Assembly: GCF_017874215.1 (NCBI RefSeq)
Contig: NZ_JAGGLB010000018.1
Coordinates: forward strand, 140,415 to 204,414
Reading direction: 5' to 3'
Source of the DNA: Paenibacillus eucommiae
Lineage (GTDB): Bacteria; Bacillota; Bacilli; Paenibacillales; NBRC-103111
Length of the DNA: 64,000 nucleotides
A program made the position numbers and the translations under genes. This document shows positions 8,256-15,830 of this stretch, one piece after another; position 1 is the first letter of the stretch, and each line of letters begins with the position of its first letter. The notes beneath the pieces are model-generated. The model was not told the DNA's origin. It was given only the letters and a program-made list of their open reading frames with translations, and did no database searches.

Positions 8256-8834
8256 ATGCCAACAATGGAGTCAGAAGAACCGATTCACAAAAAAATAGGA
8301 AAAAATCTGCTTGCCATCCGCAAAACCAGAGGCCTTTCCCTGGATCAGACTGCGGAACTGACTGGCGTCAGTAAAGCTATGATCGGCCAAATCGAGCGGG
8401 GAGATTCCAATCCAACCATCTCTATTCTTTGGAAAATCGTCAATGGATTAAGGATCTCATTTACATCTCTTATTGAAACGGATACCGCCAAGGTCCAAAT
8501 CGTTAAGCTTGAAGATCTTACAGCCCTGCACGAAGCGGATGGTGCCTACCGTTCCTTTCCTTTTTTCCCTTATAATCAACAGAAGCATTTTGAAATATAC
8601 CTGGTAGAAATGGATGCCGGCTGCATTCACAGCTCTGAGGCTCATAACGAAGGAGTTGAGGAGTACATATTTGTGATTGAGGGGGAGCTGACGGTTCAGC
8701 TGGAGCAGGACTCTTACTCGGTCAAAGCAGGCAACGGGATCCACTTTACCGCGGATGAGCCGCATACATATTGCAACAGAACCGATGTCTGTACGAAGTA
8801 CTATGCATTAATTTACTACTTGGAGCAGGGATAG
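8256..8834 (+). CDS. XRE-family regulator with C-terminal cupin
   Basis: A 192-residue protein. Residues ~10-65 are a lambda-repressor-like HTH (IGKNLLAIRKTRGLSLDQTA, VSKAMIGQIERGDSNPT). Residues ~105-190 are a cupin barrel (EAHNEGVEEYIFVIEGELTV, DEPHTYCN) that may bind a small ligand. GGAGG is 7 bases before the ATG. Such proteins often regulate the divergent gene, so tdh-kbl is the natural target; that is inference from position. The intergenic region contains an ATACGTAT palindrome near 8097 that could be an operator. Confidence 0.88.
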   Translation: MPTMESEEPIHKKIGKNLLAIRKTRGLSLDQTAELTGVSKAMIGQIERGDSNPTISILWKIVNGLRISFTSLIETDTAKVQIVKLEDLTALHEADGAYRSFPFFPYNQQKHFEIYLVEMDAGCIHSSEAHNEGVEEYIFVIEGELTVQLEQDSYSVKAGNGIHFTADEPHTYCNRTDVCTKYYALIYYLEQG

Positions 8835-8843
8835 TTAAGAAAA

Positions 8844-8866
8844 ACGCCCTGCTTGGGCGTCCTTTG
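8844..8866 (+). terminator. Probable terminator after the XRE-cupin gene
   Basis: ACGCCC and GGGCGT form a short GC-rich hairpin 10 bases after the stop codon, followed by a weak CCTTT tract. Confidence 0.6.
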
Positions 8867-8897
8867 ATGAGCGTGTTCATGGCGTTTGTGCATTACG

Positions 8898-9020
8898 GAG
8901 GGAATGGCTGTGGGCTCCAGCCGCTGTTAAAGATTTGTTCCTTGATTGTGATGGATGAGGAGGTGGGAACAAATCTTTAAAGGCGGACGCTACCACTCTT
9001 CCACCCACAGCCATTCCCTC
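8898..9020. repeat. Nested long inverted repeat (123 nt hairpin)
   Basis: GAGGGAATGGCTGTGGG (8898-8914) is the exact reverse complement of 9004-9020. Inside it, TTAAAGATTTGTTCC (8927-8941) is the exact reverse complement of 8966-8980. There is no reading frame of note. As RNA or single-stranded DNA this would form a long stem with an internal loop. It belongs to a ~600-base gene-free stretch between the XRE gene and the ROK kinase. Confidence 0.85.
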
Positions 9021-9024
9021 TTTA

Positions 9025-9078
9025 GCTACAATCGCACGAATCACACGAACACCAAGCTCAAACGGACTGCCAGCAAGG
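9025..9078. repeat. Dispersed repeat, copy 1 (GCTCAAACGGACTGCCAGCA family)
   Basis: The 20-mer at 9056-9075 recurs exactly at 14883-14902 and in diverged form near 63745-63766. The preceding ACAATCGCACGA (9029-9040) is shared with the third copy at 63729-63740. It borders the nested inverted repeat. Confidence 0.75.
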
Positions 9079-9161
9079 TTTTTTTCTCTTGGTTATAAGA
9101 GACTTCCTAGCGGGTGCAGGCGCTGGGGAGGAAAAGGGAGCGCAGCTGAGAAGGACCTGAT

Positions 9162-9190
9162 GCTTTAACGATGAAAAACATCGTTAAAGC
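9162..9190. repeat. Short palindromic repeat, copy 1
   Basis: GCTTTAACGATG and CATCGTTAAAGC are perfect 12-base arms around an AAAAA loop. This is the best-formed member of a family with six more copies in the window. Confidence 0.85.
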
Positions 9191-9268
9191 AAGTCTGGAG
9201 ATGTCTTCGATGTGGAACCTCGAGCGAAAAGTTACAATTCAGAAGTATTTGTTTCATTTCTGATAAAG

Positions 9269-9302
9269 AAAAGACCCAGGTCTCCTGACCAAGGTCTTTT
9301 TC
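9269..9302. terminator. Bidirectional terminator-like hairpin
   Basis: AAAAGACC/GGTCTTTT with T-rich flanks on both strands. It lies 130 bases beyond the ROK kinase stop and may end that operon on the minus strand. Confidence 0.6.
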
Positions 9303-9340
9303 TCAGTAATATCGATATGCAGATAACAATGTTGCATAAT

Positions 9341-9424
9341 TGTTTGCTTTTTGTTGTTTGCTTTTTGTTGTTTGCTCTTTGTTGTTTGCTTTTTGTTGTG
9401 TGCTCTTTGATCTTTGCTCTTTGT
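9341..9424. repeat. 14-nt tandem repeat, six units
   Basis: Six consecutive 14-base units of consensus TGTTTGCTTTTTGT, the last two diverged. T/G-rich on the plus strand, between the hairpin at 9269 and the stop codon of the ROK gene. No spacers, so not CRISPR. Confidence 0.85.
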
Positions 9425-9433
9425 TCCTTAGCC

Positions 9434-10393
9434 CTATTTATTTAAGCGTCGATACGCAAAGCTAGCGCTGCCCACAAGTCCTGCATCATCCGAGAGCTCG
9501 CTCAGCCGAATTTGCAACCTTTCCCAATAGGGTGCTATTAATCCAGCCTGCAGCTCCTCACGCATCGGCTTCAGCAGCCGCTCTCCAGCATGTGCCGCGC
9601 CTCCACCGATGACGATGACATCCGGGCTGATCAAGTGGATCGCACTGATAAGACCTCTGCCAAGCATTCGTCCCACGTAATTCATGACCTCGACAGCAAC
9701 AGAATCTCCCCGATCATAGGCCTCGGAAACAAGTGCAGAAGTAATGCCTTCCACACTTGGTGCAAGCTCCGAAAGTACGCTGGATGCCCCCTGCTGAATA
9801 CGCTCCTTAGCTAAGCGGGCAATACCTGTTGCCGATGCCACGGTTTCCAAGCAGCCCTTCAGTCCACAGCCACAAGGGAACGATTCACCGTCTACACGCA
9901 AGTGGCCGATTTCCCCAGCCATATATCCTCCGCCGTAAAATAATTGGCCGTCCTGTACGATGCTCCCTGCCATTCCCGTACCGAGCGTAATACCCAGAAC
10001 ATGGCGAAATCCCCGCCCTGCTCCTTTCAGCGCTTCTCCTAATGTAATCATTCGCACGTCATTGTCAATAAATACAGGAAGATGAATTAAATCGCTTAGA
10101 TCTTGAGCAACTGGCATATTGCGCCAATTCATATTGCCAGCAAAAATCGAAATGCCTTCATCGGGGTTAATCAAGCCCGGAATACCTGCACCTACAGCTG
10201 CAACATCCTCGGTTTTAATGCCTTCACCAACCAGCAAATCTTTTATCATTTCTGCAATACGATGAAGTACATTCTGATAGCCAAGATGCCGCTCTGTTGG
10301 AATCTTCACCTGCTTCAATACCCCCAGATCGGTATTCAGCAAGCCGCAAACCACATTTGTTCCACCCAAATCTATGCCAATCAAATATTTCAT
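9434..10393 (-). CDS. ROK-family sugar kinase
   Basis: A 319-residue ROK protein. ATP-site motif GIDLGGTN at 5-12, sugar-site segments FIDNDVRMITLGEA and GTGMAGSIVQDG, EIGHLRV, and the ROK zinc signature CGCGLKGCLET near residues 175-185. It has no N-terminal HTH, so it is a kinase rather than a repressor. Substrates of such enzymes include glucose, N-acetylglucosamine, allose or fructose; the surrounding aldolase/SIS/PfkB operon suggests an amino sugar or ketose, which is inference. GAGGTG is 5 bases before the ATG. It is the last gene of the operon, separated from the DeoR gene by a block of tandem repeats. Confidence 0.88.
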   Translation of the reverse strand: MKYLIGIDLGGTNVVCGLLNTDLGVLKQVKIPTERHLGYQNVLHRIAEMIKDLLVGEGIKTEDVAAVGAGIPGLINPDEGISIFAGNMNWRNMPVAQDLSDLIHLPVFIDNDVRMITLGEALKGAGRGFRHVLGITLGTGMAGSIVQDGQLFYGGGYMAGEIGHLRVDGESFPCGCGLKGCLETVASATGIARLAKERIQQGASSVLSELAPSVEGITSALVSEAYDRGDSVAVEVMNYVGRMLGRGLISAIHLISPDVIVIGGGAAHAGERLLKPMREELQAGLIAPYWERLQIRLSELSDDAGLVGSASFAYRRLNK

Positions 10394-10444
10394 GCTATCA
10401 CCTCACCCGGGTCGACTCCCTACATAGCCACATACTATCATCTT

Positions 10445-10650
10445 CACTACATAGTCGTTTTTTTGCTACATACTAGCCTTTTCACTACATAGTCGTTTTT
10501 TGCTACATACTTGCTTTTTCACTACATAGCCGTTTATTGCTGCATACTTACTTTTTCACTACGCAGTCGTTTATTGCTACATACTTGCCTTTTCACTACA
10601 TAGTCGTTTTGCTACATACTCATCTTCACGACGTAGTCGTGCTCGCTAAA
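10445..10650. repeat. 37-nt tandem repeat, six units
   Basis: CACTACATAG-type unit starts fall at 10445, 10483, 10520, 10557, 10594 and 10627, a period of 37-38 with a shorter last unit. Each unit contains CTACATAGTCG followed by TTTTGCTACATACT. The last unit runs through the stop codon into the 3' end of the DeoR gene (ending at 10626), supplying its terminal Ser-Thr-rich residues. The array fills nearly all the space before the ROK gene. Confidence 0.88.
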
Positions 10651-11423
10651 TAGACTTGGATCTGATGCTCCTCCAGGCTGGCTGCAAGCATTTTGTCAGA
10701 AATCTCATTGGTGACACAAGCATACAGTGCAGATAAGGGGGCAATGGAAAACAAGGAGCTGCGCCCTACCTTCGTGGCATCAAAAACAGCATATGTGTGC
10801 GCAGATCGGCTCATAAGCGTCTTGGCGATTTGGGCTTCAAGCTCCGAGTAGGTGCTGATGCCGTGTGCAGCGCTCAATCCGTCGATGCCGAGAAACATTT
10901 TGTTGATATGGAGCGCTTCTACCATTTGGACGGCCAAAGGTCCGCACAGCTCGAAGCTTTTTTTGCGCATAATACCGCCGGTCAGTACGACCTGAATATC
11001 CTCAGCATCAGATAGTTCCATCGCGATATTCACAGCATTGGTGACCACTGTGATGCCCTGCATATGCTTCAGCCCTTTGGCTATTAAATATGTGGTAGTT
11101 CCTCCGCTTAAGCCGACAATGTCGCCTTCTTCGATCAAGGTCACTGCCTTGGCTGCAATCGCTTCCTTCTCCAGCCAGGAAATGTCCGTTTTTTCCGCAA
11201 AGGAAACCTCCCGAACCGAGGACAAGCCGTCATAGACGGCTCCTCCAATCGTACGGATCACACTTGCCTGCTCAGCCAAAACATCCAGATCTCTACGAGC
11301 CGTAGCTTCCGAGCACTGAAATTGCTGAAGAATATCTTGCAGCGCTATTCGGCCATTCTGTTTAAGAATCTGCATGATCGTATTCCGCCGAAGCTGGCCT
11401 TTGGATATCGGTTTGTCACTCAT
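10626..11423 (-). CDS. DeoR-family transcriptional regulator
   Basis: A 265-residue regulator. The N-terminal DeoR HTH (RRNTIMQILKQNGRIALQDI, CSEATARRDLDVLAEQ) covers residues ~10-60. The C-terminal sugar-phosphate-sensing domain (DeoRC) has GDIVGLSGGTTTYLIAKGL, VVTNAVNIAMEL, VVLTGGIMRKKSFELCGP and FDATKVGRSSL. It probably represses this operon and is relieved by a phosphorylated intermediate, as DeoR members (LacR, FruR, AgaR) do. GAGG is 7 bases before the ATG. The C-terminal residues LASTTTS are encoded within the adjoining tandem repeat, suggesting a repeat-altered end. Confidence 0.92.
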   Translation of the reverse strand: MSDKPISKGQLRRNTIMQILKQNGRIALQDILQQFQCSEATARRDLDVLAEQASVIRTIGGAVYDGLSSVREVSFAEKTDISWLEKEAIAAKAVTLIEEGDIVGLSGGTTTYLIAKGLKHMQGITVVTNAVNIAMELSDAEDIQVVLTGGIMRKKSFELCGPLAVQMVEALHINKMFLGIDGLSAAHGISTYSELEAQIAKTLMSRSAHTYAVFDATKVGRSSLFSIAPLSALYACVTNEISDKMLAASLEEHQIQVYLASTTTS

Positions 11424-11454
11424 TTACTTGCCTCACTCCATATAGACCGGTCGC

Positions 11455-12510
11455 TTAAATAATCACAACCTGCGTCAAGTTACGTGGATTATCCGGATTC
11501 ACATTTTTCTTAATAGCGCAATAATAACCCAAGAACTGCAAAGCTGGCAAGTAAAGCACGCTTCTTGCTTCATCGCTTAACTGCTTGCCGCCAATTTCAA
11601 ATACAGCATCAGCAAAATCCATTTCAGCTGTACGCTCTGCAGTAATCAACAGAACAGAAGCACCATATGCTTTCATTTCTGCAGCTACCTTGATTTCATA
11701 GTCCTTCGCTTGCTCAGAAAGCAGAACGCATATAAATGTACCTTCGTCGACTACAGATTTAGGACCATGACGGAATTCCAGCGTACCGTAGCTCTCTGTC
11801 CAGACATAGGACATTTCCTTGATTTTCAAGCAAGCTTCTTGGGCCAAACCAAAGTAAGCTCCCATGCCAAGGTAGATATATTTATTAAAATCATTAGTAT
11901 CAATTATGTTTTTTACAAAGCCATCTGCACTTTTCACTACCGCGGCGCTCAGCTGTGGAACTGATTTCAGATCTTCAACCGCCTTGTCATGCTTGGCAGC
12001 AATAGCAGTAGCAACCTGCATCATGTAAGTCATGCTGCTGAATGATTTGGTCATAACCGTGCTTTCTTCTTTACCTTTAGGAGAAACCAGACATGGGCAT
12101 AGCTGAGCCATTGTACTGTTCTCATAGCAGGTGATGCCGCATAGTGTCCAGTTGGGCAGATCACTTACGGATTTCAGGGCTAAAATCACTTCAGAAGATT
12201 CGCCTGAGCGGGATACGCCAATGAGCAAATAGTTTCTTTTGGTCGCCAGCGCCTGATCACGGAACAAGAAAACTTCAGAAGATGGCCATGCTGATGCCGT
12301 TCTTCCCGTCCATACCCGGTAGGTGGAAGCCATAGTTTGCGCCTGATAAAAGGAAGAGCCTGAGCCGATGAATACAACTTCATCAAAAGCATCATTACAA
12401 AGATATTTCGTAATCCATTCCTGGCTGGATTCTGCTGCAGCTAAAGCTGCCTCTAATGCTTCTGTTTGTGACGATATTTCAGGATAAGTTTTTGCGCCGA
12501 ATTGTTCCAT
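11455..12510 (-). CDS. AgaS-like SIS-domain sugar-phosphate isomerase/deaminase
   Basis: A 351-residue protein with two SIS domains. The first has VVFIGSGSSFYQAQTMA near 45-61 and GVSRSGESSEVI near 98-109; the second has YLGMGAYFGLAQEACLKIKEM near 215 and TLEFRHGPKSVVDEG. This is the layout of AgaS (aldose-ketose isomerase/galactosamine-6-P deaminase) and the isomerase half of GlmS; there is no glutaminase domain. With an aldolase and PfkB kinase alongside, a galactosamine- or tagatose-6-P route is the best guess. GAGGAG precedes the ATG. The gap to the upstream kinase is 26 bases, so they are co-transcribed. Confidence 0.85.
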   Translation of the reverse strand: MEQFGAKTYPEISSQTEALEAALAAAESSQEWITKYLCNDAFDEVVFIGSGSSFYQAQTMASTYRVWTGRTASAWPSSEVFLFRDQALATKRNYLLIGVSRSGESSEVILALKSVSDLPNWTLCGITCYENSTMAQLCPCLVSPKGKEESTVMTKSFSSMTYMMQVATAIAAKHDKAVEDLKSVPQLSAAVVKSADGFVKNIIDTNDFNKYIYLGMGAYFGLAQEACLKIKEMSYVWTESYGTLEFRHGPKSVVDEGTFICVLLSEQAKDYEIKVAAEMKAYGASVLLITAERTAEMDFADAVFEIGGKQLSDEARSVLYLPALQFLGYYCAIKKNVNPDNPRNLTQVVII

Positions 12511-12536
12511 ATTGATCGCTCCTCTTTTATGTTCGT

Positions 12537-13466
12537 TTATAACTGTACAATTTCGATTTGCTTCAAGAAAGCATCTACGTCTTCCCGCTTCACAAAACCT
12601 GCATGCGCAGAAAGCGCATTAGCCGTGCCGCAAGCCGCTGCAAGCCGCAAGCAATCCTCTATCGGCAGCTCCTGGTATATACCAGCAGCCATTCCTGCCA
12701 CATAGGCATCACCTGAGCCTACCGGATTTAAAGCTTCTATGGAAGGTACCCGCACACGGTATATCGTACCTTTGTATACGGTCATCGAGCCGGAAGCACC
12801 AAGTGAAACAGATGCACATTCGATACCGCTATCAGCTAATTGATGCAGTGATTGAACCAGCTCTGTCTCATTCTCAGGACGCTTGCCTGTAAGCTGTGCG
12901 ATTTCATCTTCATTTGGCTTCATAAAGAAAGGAGCAGCTTTCAGACCGTGAATTAAGCCATCACCGCTTGTATCAAGGAAAACAGCAGCGTTCGTTTTAC
13001 GCAAAGCCTCTATTAACTCTGCATAAACCGATGTGGACAAGCCCGCGGGAATGCTGCCAGAGAAAATGACAATCCGCGATTGCTGTCCCAGCAACACAAT
13101 TTTCTGACGAAACTCTGCCAGTTGCTGCTCTGTAATGAGAGGCCCTTTTTCCAAAAGCTCTGTAGATTCACCATTCGATGCGTTCATAATATTAAGACAA
13201 ATGCGGGATTCATCGTCCACTTTGACGAAATCATGGCTGATCTGCTGTTGATCCAAGTTTTTTAAAATAAAATCGCCATTACTGCCGCCGACAAAACCTG
13301 TTGCCAGCGTTCTAATGCCCAATTGGTGAAGCACTCTGGCCGCATTAATGCCTTTCCCTCCAGCAACGGCATGGATCTGACCGATCCGGCTCACCTTGCC
13401 CAGCTGAAAATCGGAGAGGACATATGTTTTGTCAATTGCAGCATTCAAGGTAACCGTTGTGATCAC
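12537..13466 (-). CDS. PfkB-family 1-phosphofructokinase / tagatose-6-phosphate kinase
   Basis: A 309-residue PfkB kinase of the LacC/FruK branch. TLNAAIDKTY near 6-15, AVAGGKGINAARVLHQLG near 33-50, FSGSIPAGL near 134 and the anion-hole/catalytic motif NPVGSGDAYVAG near 245 (usually AGDAF or GSGDAF; here with Tyr after Ala). It phosphorylates a hexose phosphate to the bisphosphate that the adjacent aldolase cleaves. The start is GTG, with AGAGGTG 10 bases upstream. Fructose-1-P and tagatose-6-P cannot be told apart from sequence; the operon favours the latter. Confidence 0.87.
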   Translation of the reverse strand: MITTVTLNAAIDKTYVLSDFQLGKVSRIGQIHAVAGGKGINAARVLHQLGIRTLATGFVGGSNGDFILKNLDQQQISHDFVKVDDESRICLNIMNASNGESTELLEKGPLITEQQLAEFRQKIVLLGQQSRIVIFSGSIPAGLSTSVYAELIEALRKTNAAVFLDTSGDGLIHGLKAAPFFMKPNEDEIAQLTGKRPENETELVQSLHQLADSGIECASVSLGASGSMTVYKGTIYRVRVPSIEALNPVGSGDAYVAGMAAGIYQELPIEDCLRLAAACGTANALSAHAGFVKREDVDAFLKQIEIVQL

Positions 13467-13511
13467 GTTGTCGTTTCACCTCTGCCCGTCTTTATCCTTT
13501 ATCCCTTATCC

Positions 13512-14378
13512 TTATCTAAAGTCCTTCGCTCTTCCGATGGAACCGCAAAGACGCATTTTTTCAATCGCTGCTTCCTTGAGGGCGCGTTTAGCCGGAATCA
13601 TATATTTGCGCGGATCATTCTCCTCCGGATTGGCTGCAAAAACTTCCTTGATAGCGTCGCTGAAAACGATTCTTAGTTCGGTAGCCACATTCATTTTGGC
13701 CATACCAAGGGCAACACACTTTCTTACCTGCTCCTCTGGAATGCCTGAACCGCCATGCAGAACAAGTGGAACACTTACTTTGGCAGCAATTTTTGCGATC
13801 CGGTCAAAATCAATTTTAGGTTCACCTTTATATATACCATGAGCAGTCCCGATAGCTGGTGCTAACGTAGGTACACCTGTCAGTTCGACAAACTTGGCAC
13901 ACTCGTCCGGATCAGCCATCAGCGCTTCGTTATCGGCCACGACGATATCATCCTCCACGCCGCCTACCTTGCCAAGCTCGGCTTCTACGTTAATGCCTAT
14001 CGCCTTAGCCAGCTCTACCACTTGCTTGGTTTGTCTGACATTTTCCTCGAACGGGGAATGGGAAGCATCGATCATAACCGAAGTATAGCCCGCACGGATA
14101 CACTGAACAATAGTAGATAGATCCATACAGTGGTCCAAATGCAAAGCAATAGGAACCTTAACATTTCTTGAAGCCACTTCCGCAGCGGCAGCAATATAGT
14201 CCGCTCCCAAATGTTTAACCGTACCAACCGTAGACTGGATAATGAGCGGCGATTCCGTTTCTTCTGCAGCTTCGACCACCGCCTGCAGCATTTCAAGTGT
14301 GTGCACATTAAAGGCACCGATACAGTAGCCATTTGCCCGGGCAGTTTGCAATAAAGGAGTTGAAGAGACTAATGTCAT
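13512..14378 (-). CDS. Class II fructose/tagatose-bisphosphate aldolase
   Basis: A 288-residue class II aldolase of the GatY/KbaY/FbaA type. ALHLDHC holds the catalytic Asp (about 82) and a zinc His (83); further zinc ligands lie in GTAHGIYKG and VLHGGSGIPEE; phosphate-binding residues follow at KMNVATELR. It cleaves a ketose-1,6-bisphosphate to dihydroxyacetone-P and glyceraldehyde-3-P. The start at 14378 is chosen for GAGGT 7 bases upstream, over the longer frame to 14411. First gene of the five-gene operon; its promoter must lie in the AT-rich segment just above, around 14400-14480. Confidence 0.9.
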   Translation of the reverse strand: MTLVSSTPLLQTARANGYCIGAFNVHTLEMLQAVVEAAEETESPLIIQSTVGTVKHLGADYIAAAAEVASRNVKVPIALHLDHCMDLSTIVQCIRAGYTSVMIDASHSPFEENVRQTKQVVELAKAIGINVEAELGKVGGVEDDIVVADNEALMADPDECAKFVELTGVPTLAPAIGTAHGIYKGEPKIDFDRIAKIAAKVSVPLVLHGGSGIPEEQVRKCVALGMAKMNVATELRIVFSDAIKEVFAANPEENDPRKYMIPAKRALKEAAIEKMRLCGSIGRAKDFR

Positions 14379-14624
14379 AGAATTACCTCGCTTTTCATCA
14401 TTATAATGCAACTATACTTCATAATTATGATTTTTTCAATCAAAAATTGTTGTTAATTGCATATCATCATTCTATATAGGATTTCCGATAAGAGCTCTTG
14501 TCATTCTTTTTTACCAACATGCTGGGGGCTGGCCAGAGTTTGAAGATGTAAGTATACTAAGCTTGCTAGGCTAGGGGGCTGGCTAAGATGGCCAAGGCTG
14601 GTTATAGTCGGCTTGTAAGAAGCC

Positions 14625-14700
14625 GTAGTGGACATGAGATCCCTTATCCCCCTCAAATGAGGCCATTTCAAAAACATACGGACATCAGATCCCCTATTTG
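14625..14700. repeat. 76-nt duplicated element, copy A
   Basis: Matches 31971-32046 without gaps and with about 8 differences by eye. It begins GTAGTGGACATGAGATCC and contains a second GGACAT-AGATCCC unit. Non-coding. Confidence 0.82.
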
Positions 14701-14752
14701 ACCAGAAGCAGGCTCAATTAGACTCTAGGAAAGGATGCCAAACCACTCTTAC

Positions 14753-14774
14753 TTTAGCGATGTTCATCATTAAA
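14753..14774. repeat. Short palindromic repeat, copy 2 (degenerate)
   Basis: TTTAGCGATG and CATCATTAAA with a two-base loop; two arm mismatches relative to the best copy at 9162. Confidence 0.65.
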
Positions 14775-14799
14775 TGTACGAGGTAGCCTCCACAACCTT

Positions 14800-14828
14800 A
14801 CTTTAACAATGAAAAACATCGTTAAAGT
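14800..14828. repeat. Short palindromic repeat, copy 3
   Basis: ACTTTAACAATG and CATCGTTAAAGT arms (one mismatch) around AAAAA. Confidence 0.8.
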
Positions 14829-14882
14829 CAAGCACACACTCCTTTCGGGGAGGCGGGCTGGCAAAGTGGCCGAACATTCCAC

Positions 14883-14902
14883 GCTCAAACGGACTGCCAG
14901 CA
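14883..14902. repeat. Dispersed repeat, copy 2
   Basis: Exact copy of the 20-mer at 9056-9075, followed here by GAAGTTGCTTTCT. Confidence 0.75.
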
Positions 14903-15056
14903 GAAGTTGCTTTCTGAGGGAAAGGGATAGTGGGCATATGGAAAAACTGCCCTTCCTATTTGATTCCCTTGGAGAATGAAGGGTGATATCGCTCGTTTTT
15001 TACTGCAAAGCTGCACTGTGTAGTTGATAATTACTCGCTCCAGTCTCCAGACTCCC

Positions 15057-15291
15057 CCCAATGTTGTCAGGTTAAGCCGGCCAAAGTAATTGGTTTGTCA
15101 ACTACATTCTACTGTTTTGGCCACGTGTAAGCACAATATGGTCGGTTTTCCGCCTACATTCTGCCGCTTCAGCCACACTCAAGCAAATTGTGTATGGTTT
15201 TTCCAATACATTCCGCTGCTTCGGATTAGGCCTCCCTTTTAATTGGGAAAAGCCCAACTTCCCACTTGCCTATTAACCTGACAACATTGGG
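15057..15291. repeat. 235-bp element bounded by 19-bp perfect inverted repeats
   Basis: CCCAATGTTGTCAGGTTAA (15057-15075) is the exact reverse complement of 15273-15291. Between them lie three diverged direct repeats of about 50 bases (roughly 15085-15228), each with a GGTTTT-type start, CTACATTC and a TTCAGCCAC-type end. There is no protein-coding frame of note and no clear target-site duplication. It resembles a small non-autonomous mobile element or a structured repeat; which is unresolved. Confidence 0.7.
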
Positions 15292-15784
15292 CTTGAGGCT
15301 CCCTCCAAATAAATGCTTGAACGTAGAAAATTAGGTTTAGATGAGTTTGGAGAGAAGTCTCAGCTCGAATGCTTCTAATCCTGCATAAGTGCAGGAATTT
15401 CACCTCAAAATCGGATGAAGAGCAAGAATTCCTGCAATTGTGCAGCAATTTAGGGGCTTGGGTTACCGAAACGGGCTAGGAAAGGGAAAATTCCTGTATT
15501 TTTGAAACACTTCCTTTTATCTGGTTAAAAAGTGCCCTAAAATGATGTATATTTGCAGTTTTTTTGACCATGTAGATGTGGCATGTATATGCAAGCAGAT
15601 ATGGCAAACATTTGGCATACATTTGCCATACATTTGCTCTGCAATTGCCATGCACATCACGTTGCCTTGAATCCTCGATTATTTGAGGTTATTGGGGTCA
15701 GTCAGCACGCCTATCTGATGGTTTGAGCTAAGGTTACTCAAGTACTGGCTCGGGTGTTGAGCCAATAAAACCACACACACGAAC

Positions 15785-15820
15785 AAAAAAACGCCCCCGT
15801 CTTAAAAGACGAGAGCGTTT
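15785..15820 (-). terminator. Terminator of the IclR operon
   Basis: On the minus strand AAACGC.CGTCTT type arms pair (AAGACG with CGTCTT, GCGTTT with AAACGC), followed by a T run; it begins 11 bases after the IclR stop. Confidence 0.85.
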
Positions 15821-15830
15821 GTGTCGTATG

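Larger units (their letters stand above)
14379..15784. other. Long gene-free region rich in repeats
   Basis: About 1.4 kb between the sugar-phosphate operon and the IclR gene. I see no coding frame with a ribosome site. It holds an AT-rich promoter-like stretch (14400-14480), a 76-nt duplicated element (14625), two short palindromes (14753, 14800), one copy of the dispersed 20-mer (14883), a 235-bp element with 19-bp inverted ends (15057-15291), CCTGCA/TGCAGG hairpins near 15385, and ATTTG/CCATAC short repeats (15601-15650). Confidence 0.7.

Noticed and set aside
8126..8374. 82-residue plus-strand frame at the start of the XRE gene
   Set aside because: Out of frame with the strongly supported HTH protein that has a good GGAGG site at 8244.
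10445..10650. CRISPR array
   Set aside because: The units are contiguous with no unique spacers and no cas genes are nearby.
15239..15448. 69-residue minus-strand frame
   Set aside because: It crosses the right inverted repeat of the 235-bp element and has Cys/Ser-rich random composition with no ribosome site.
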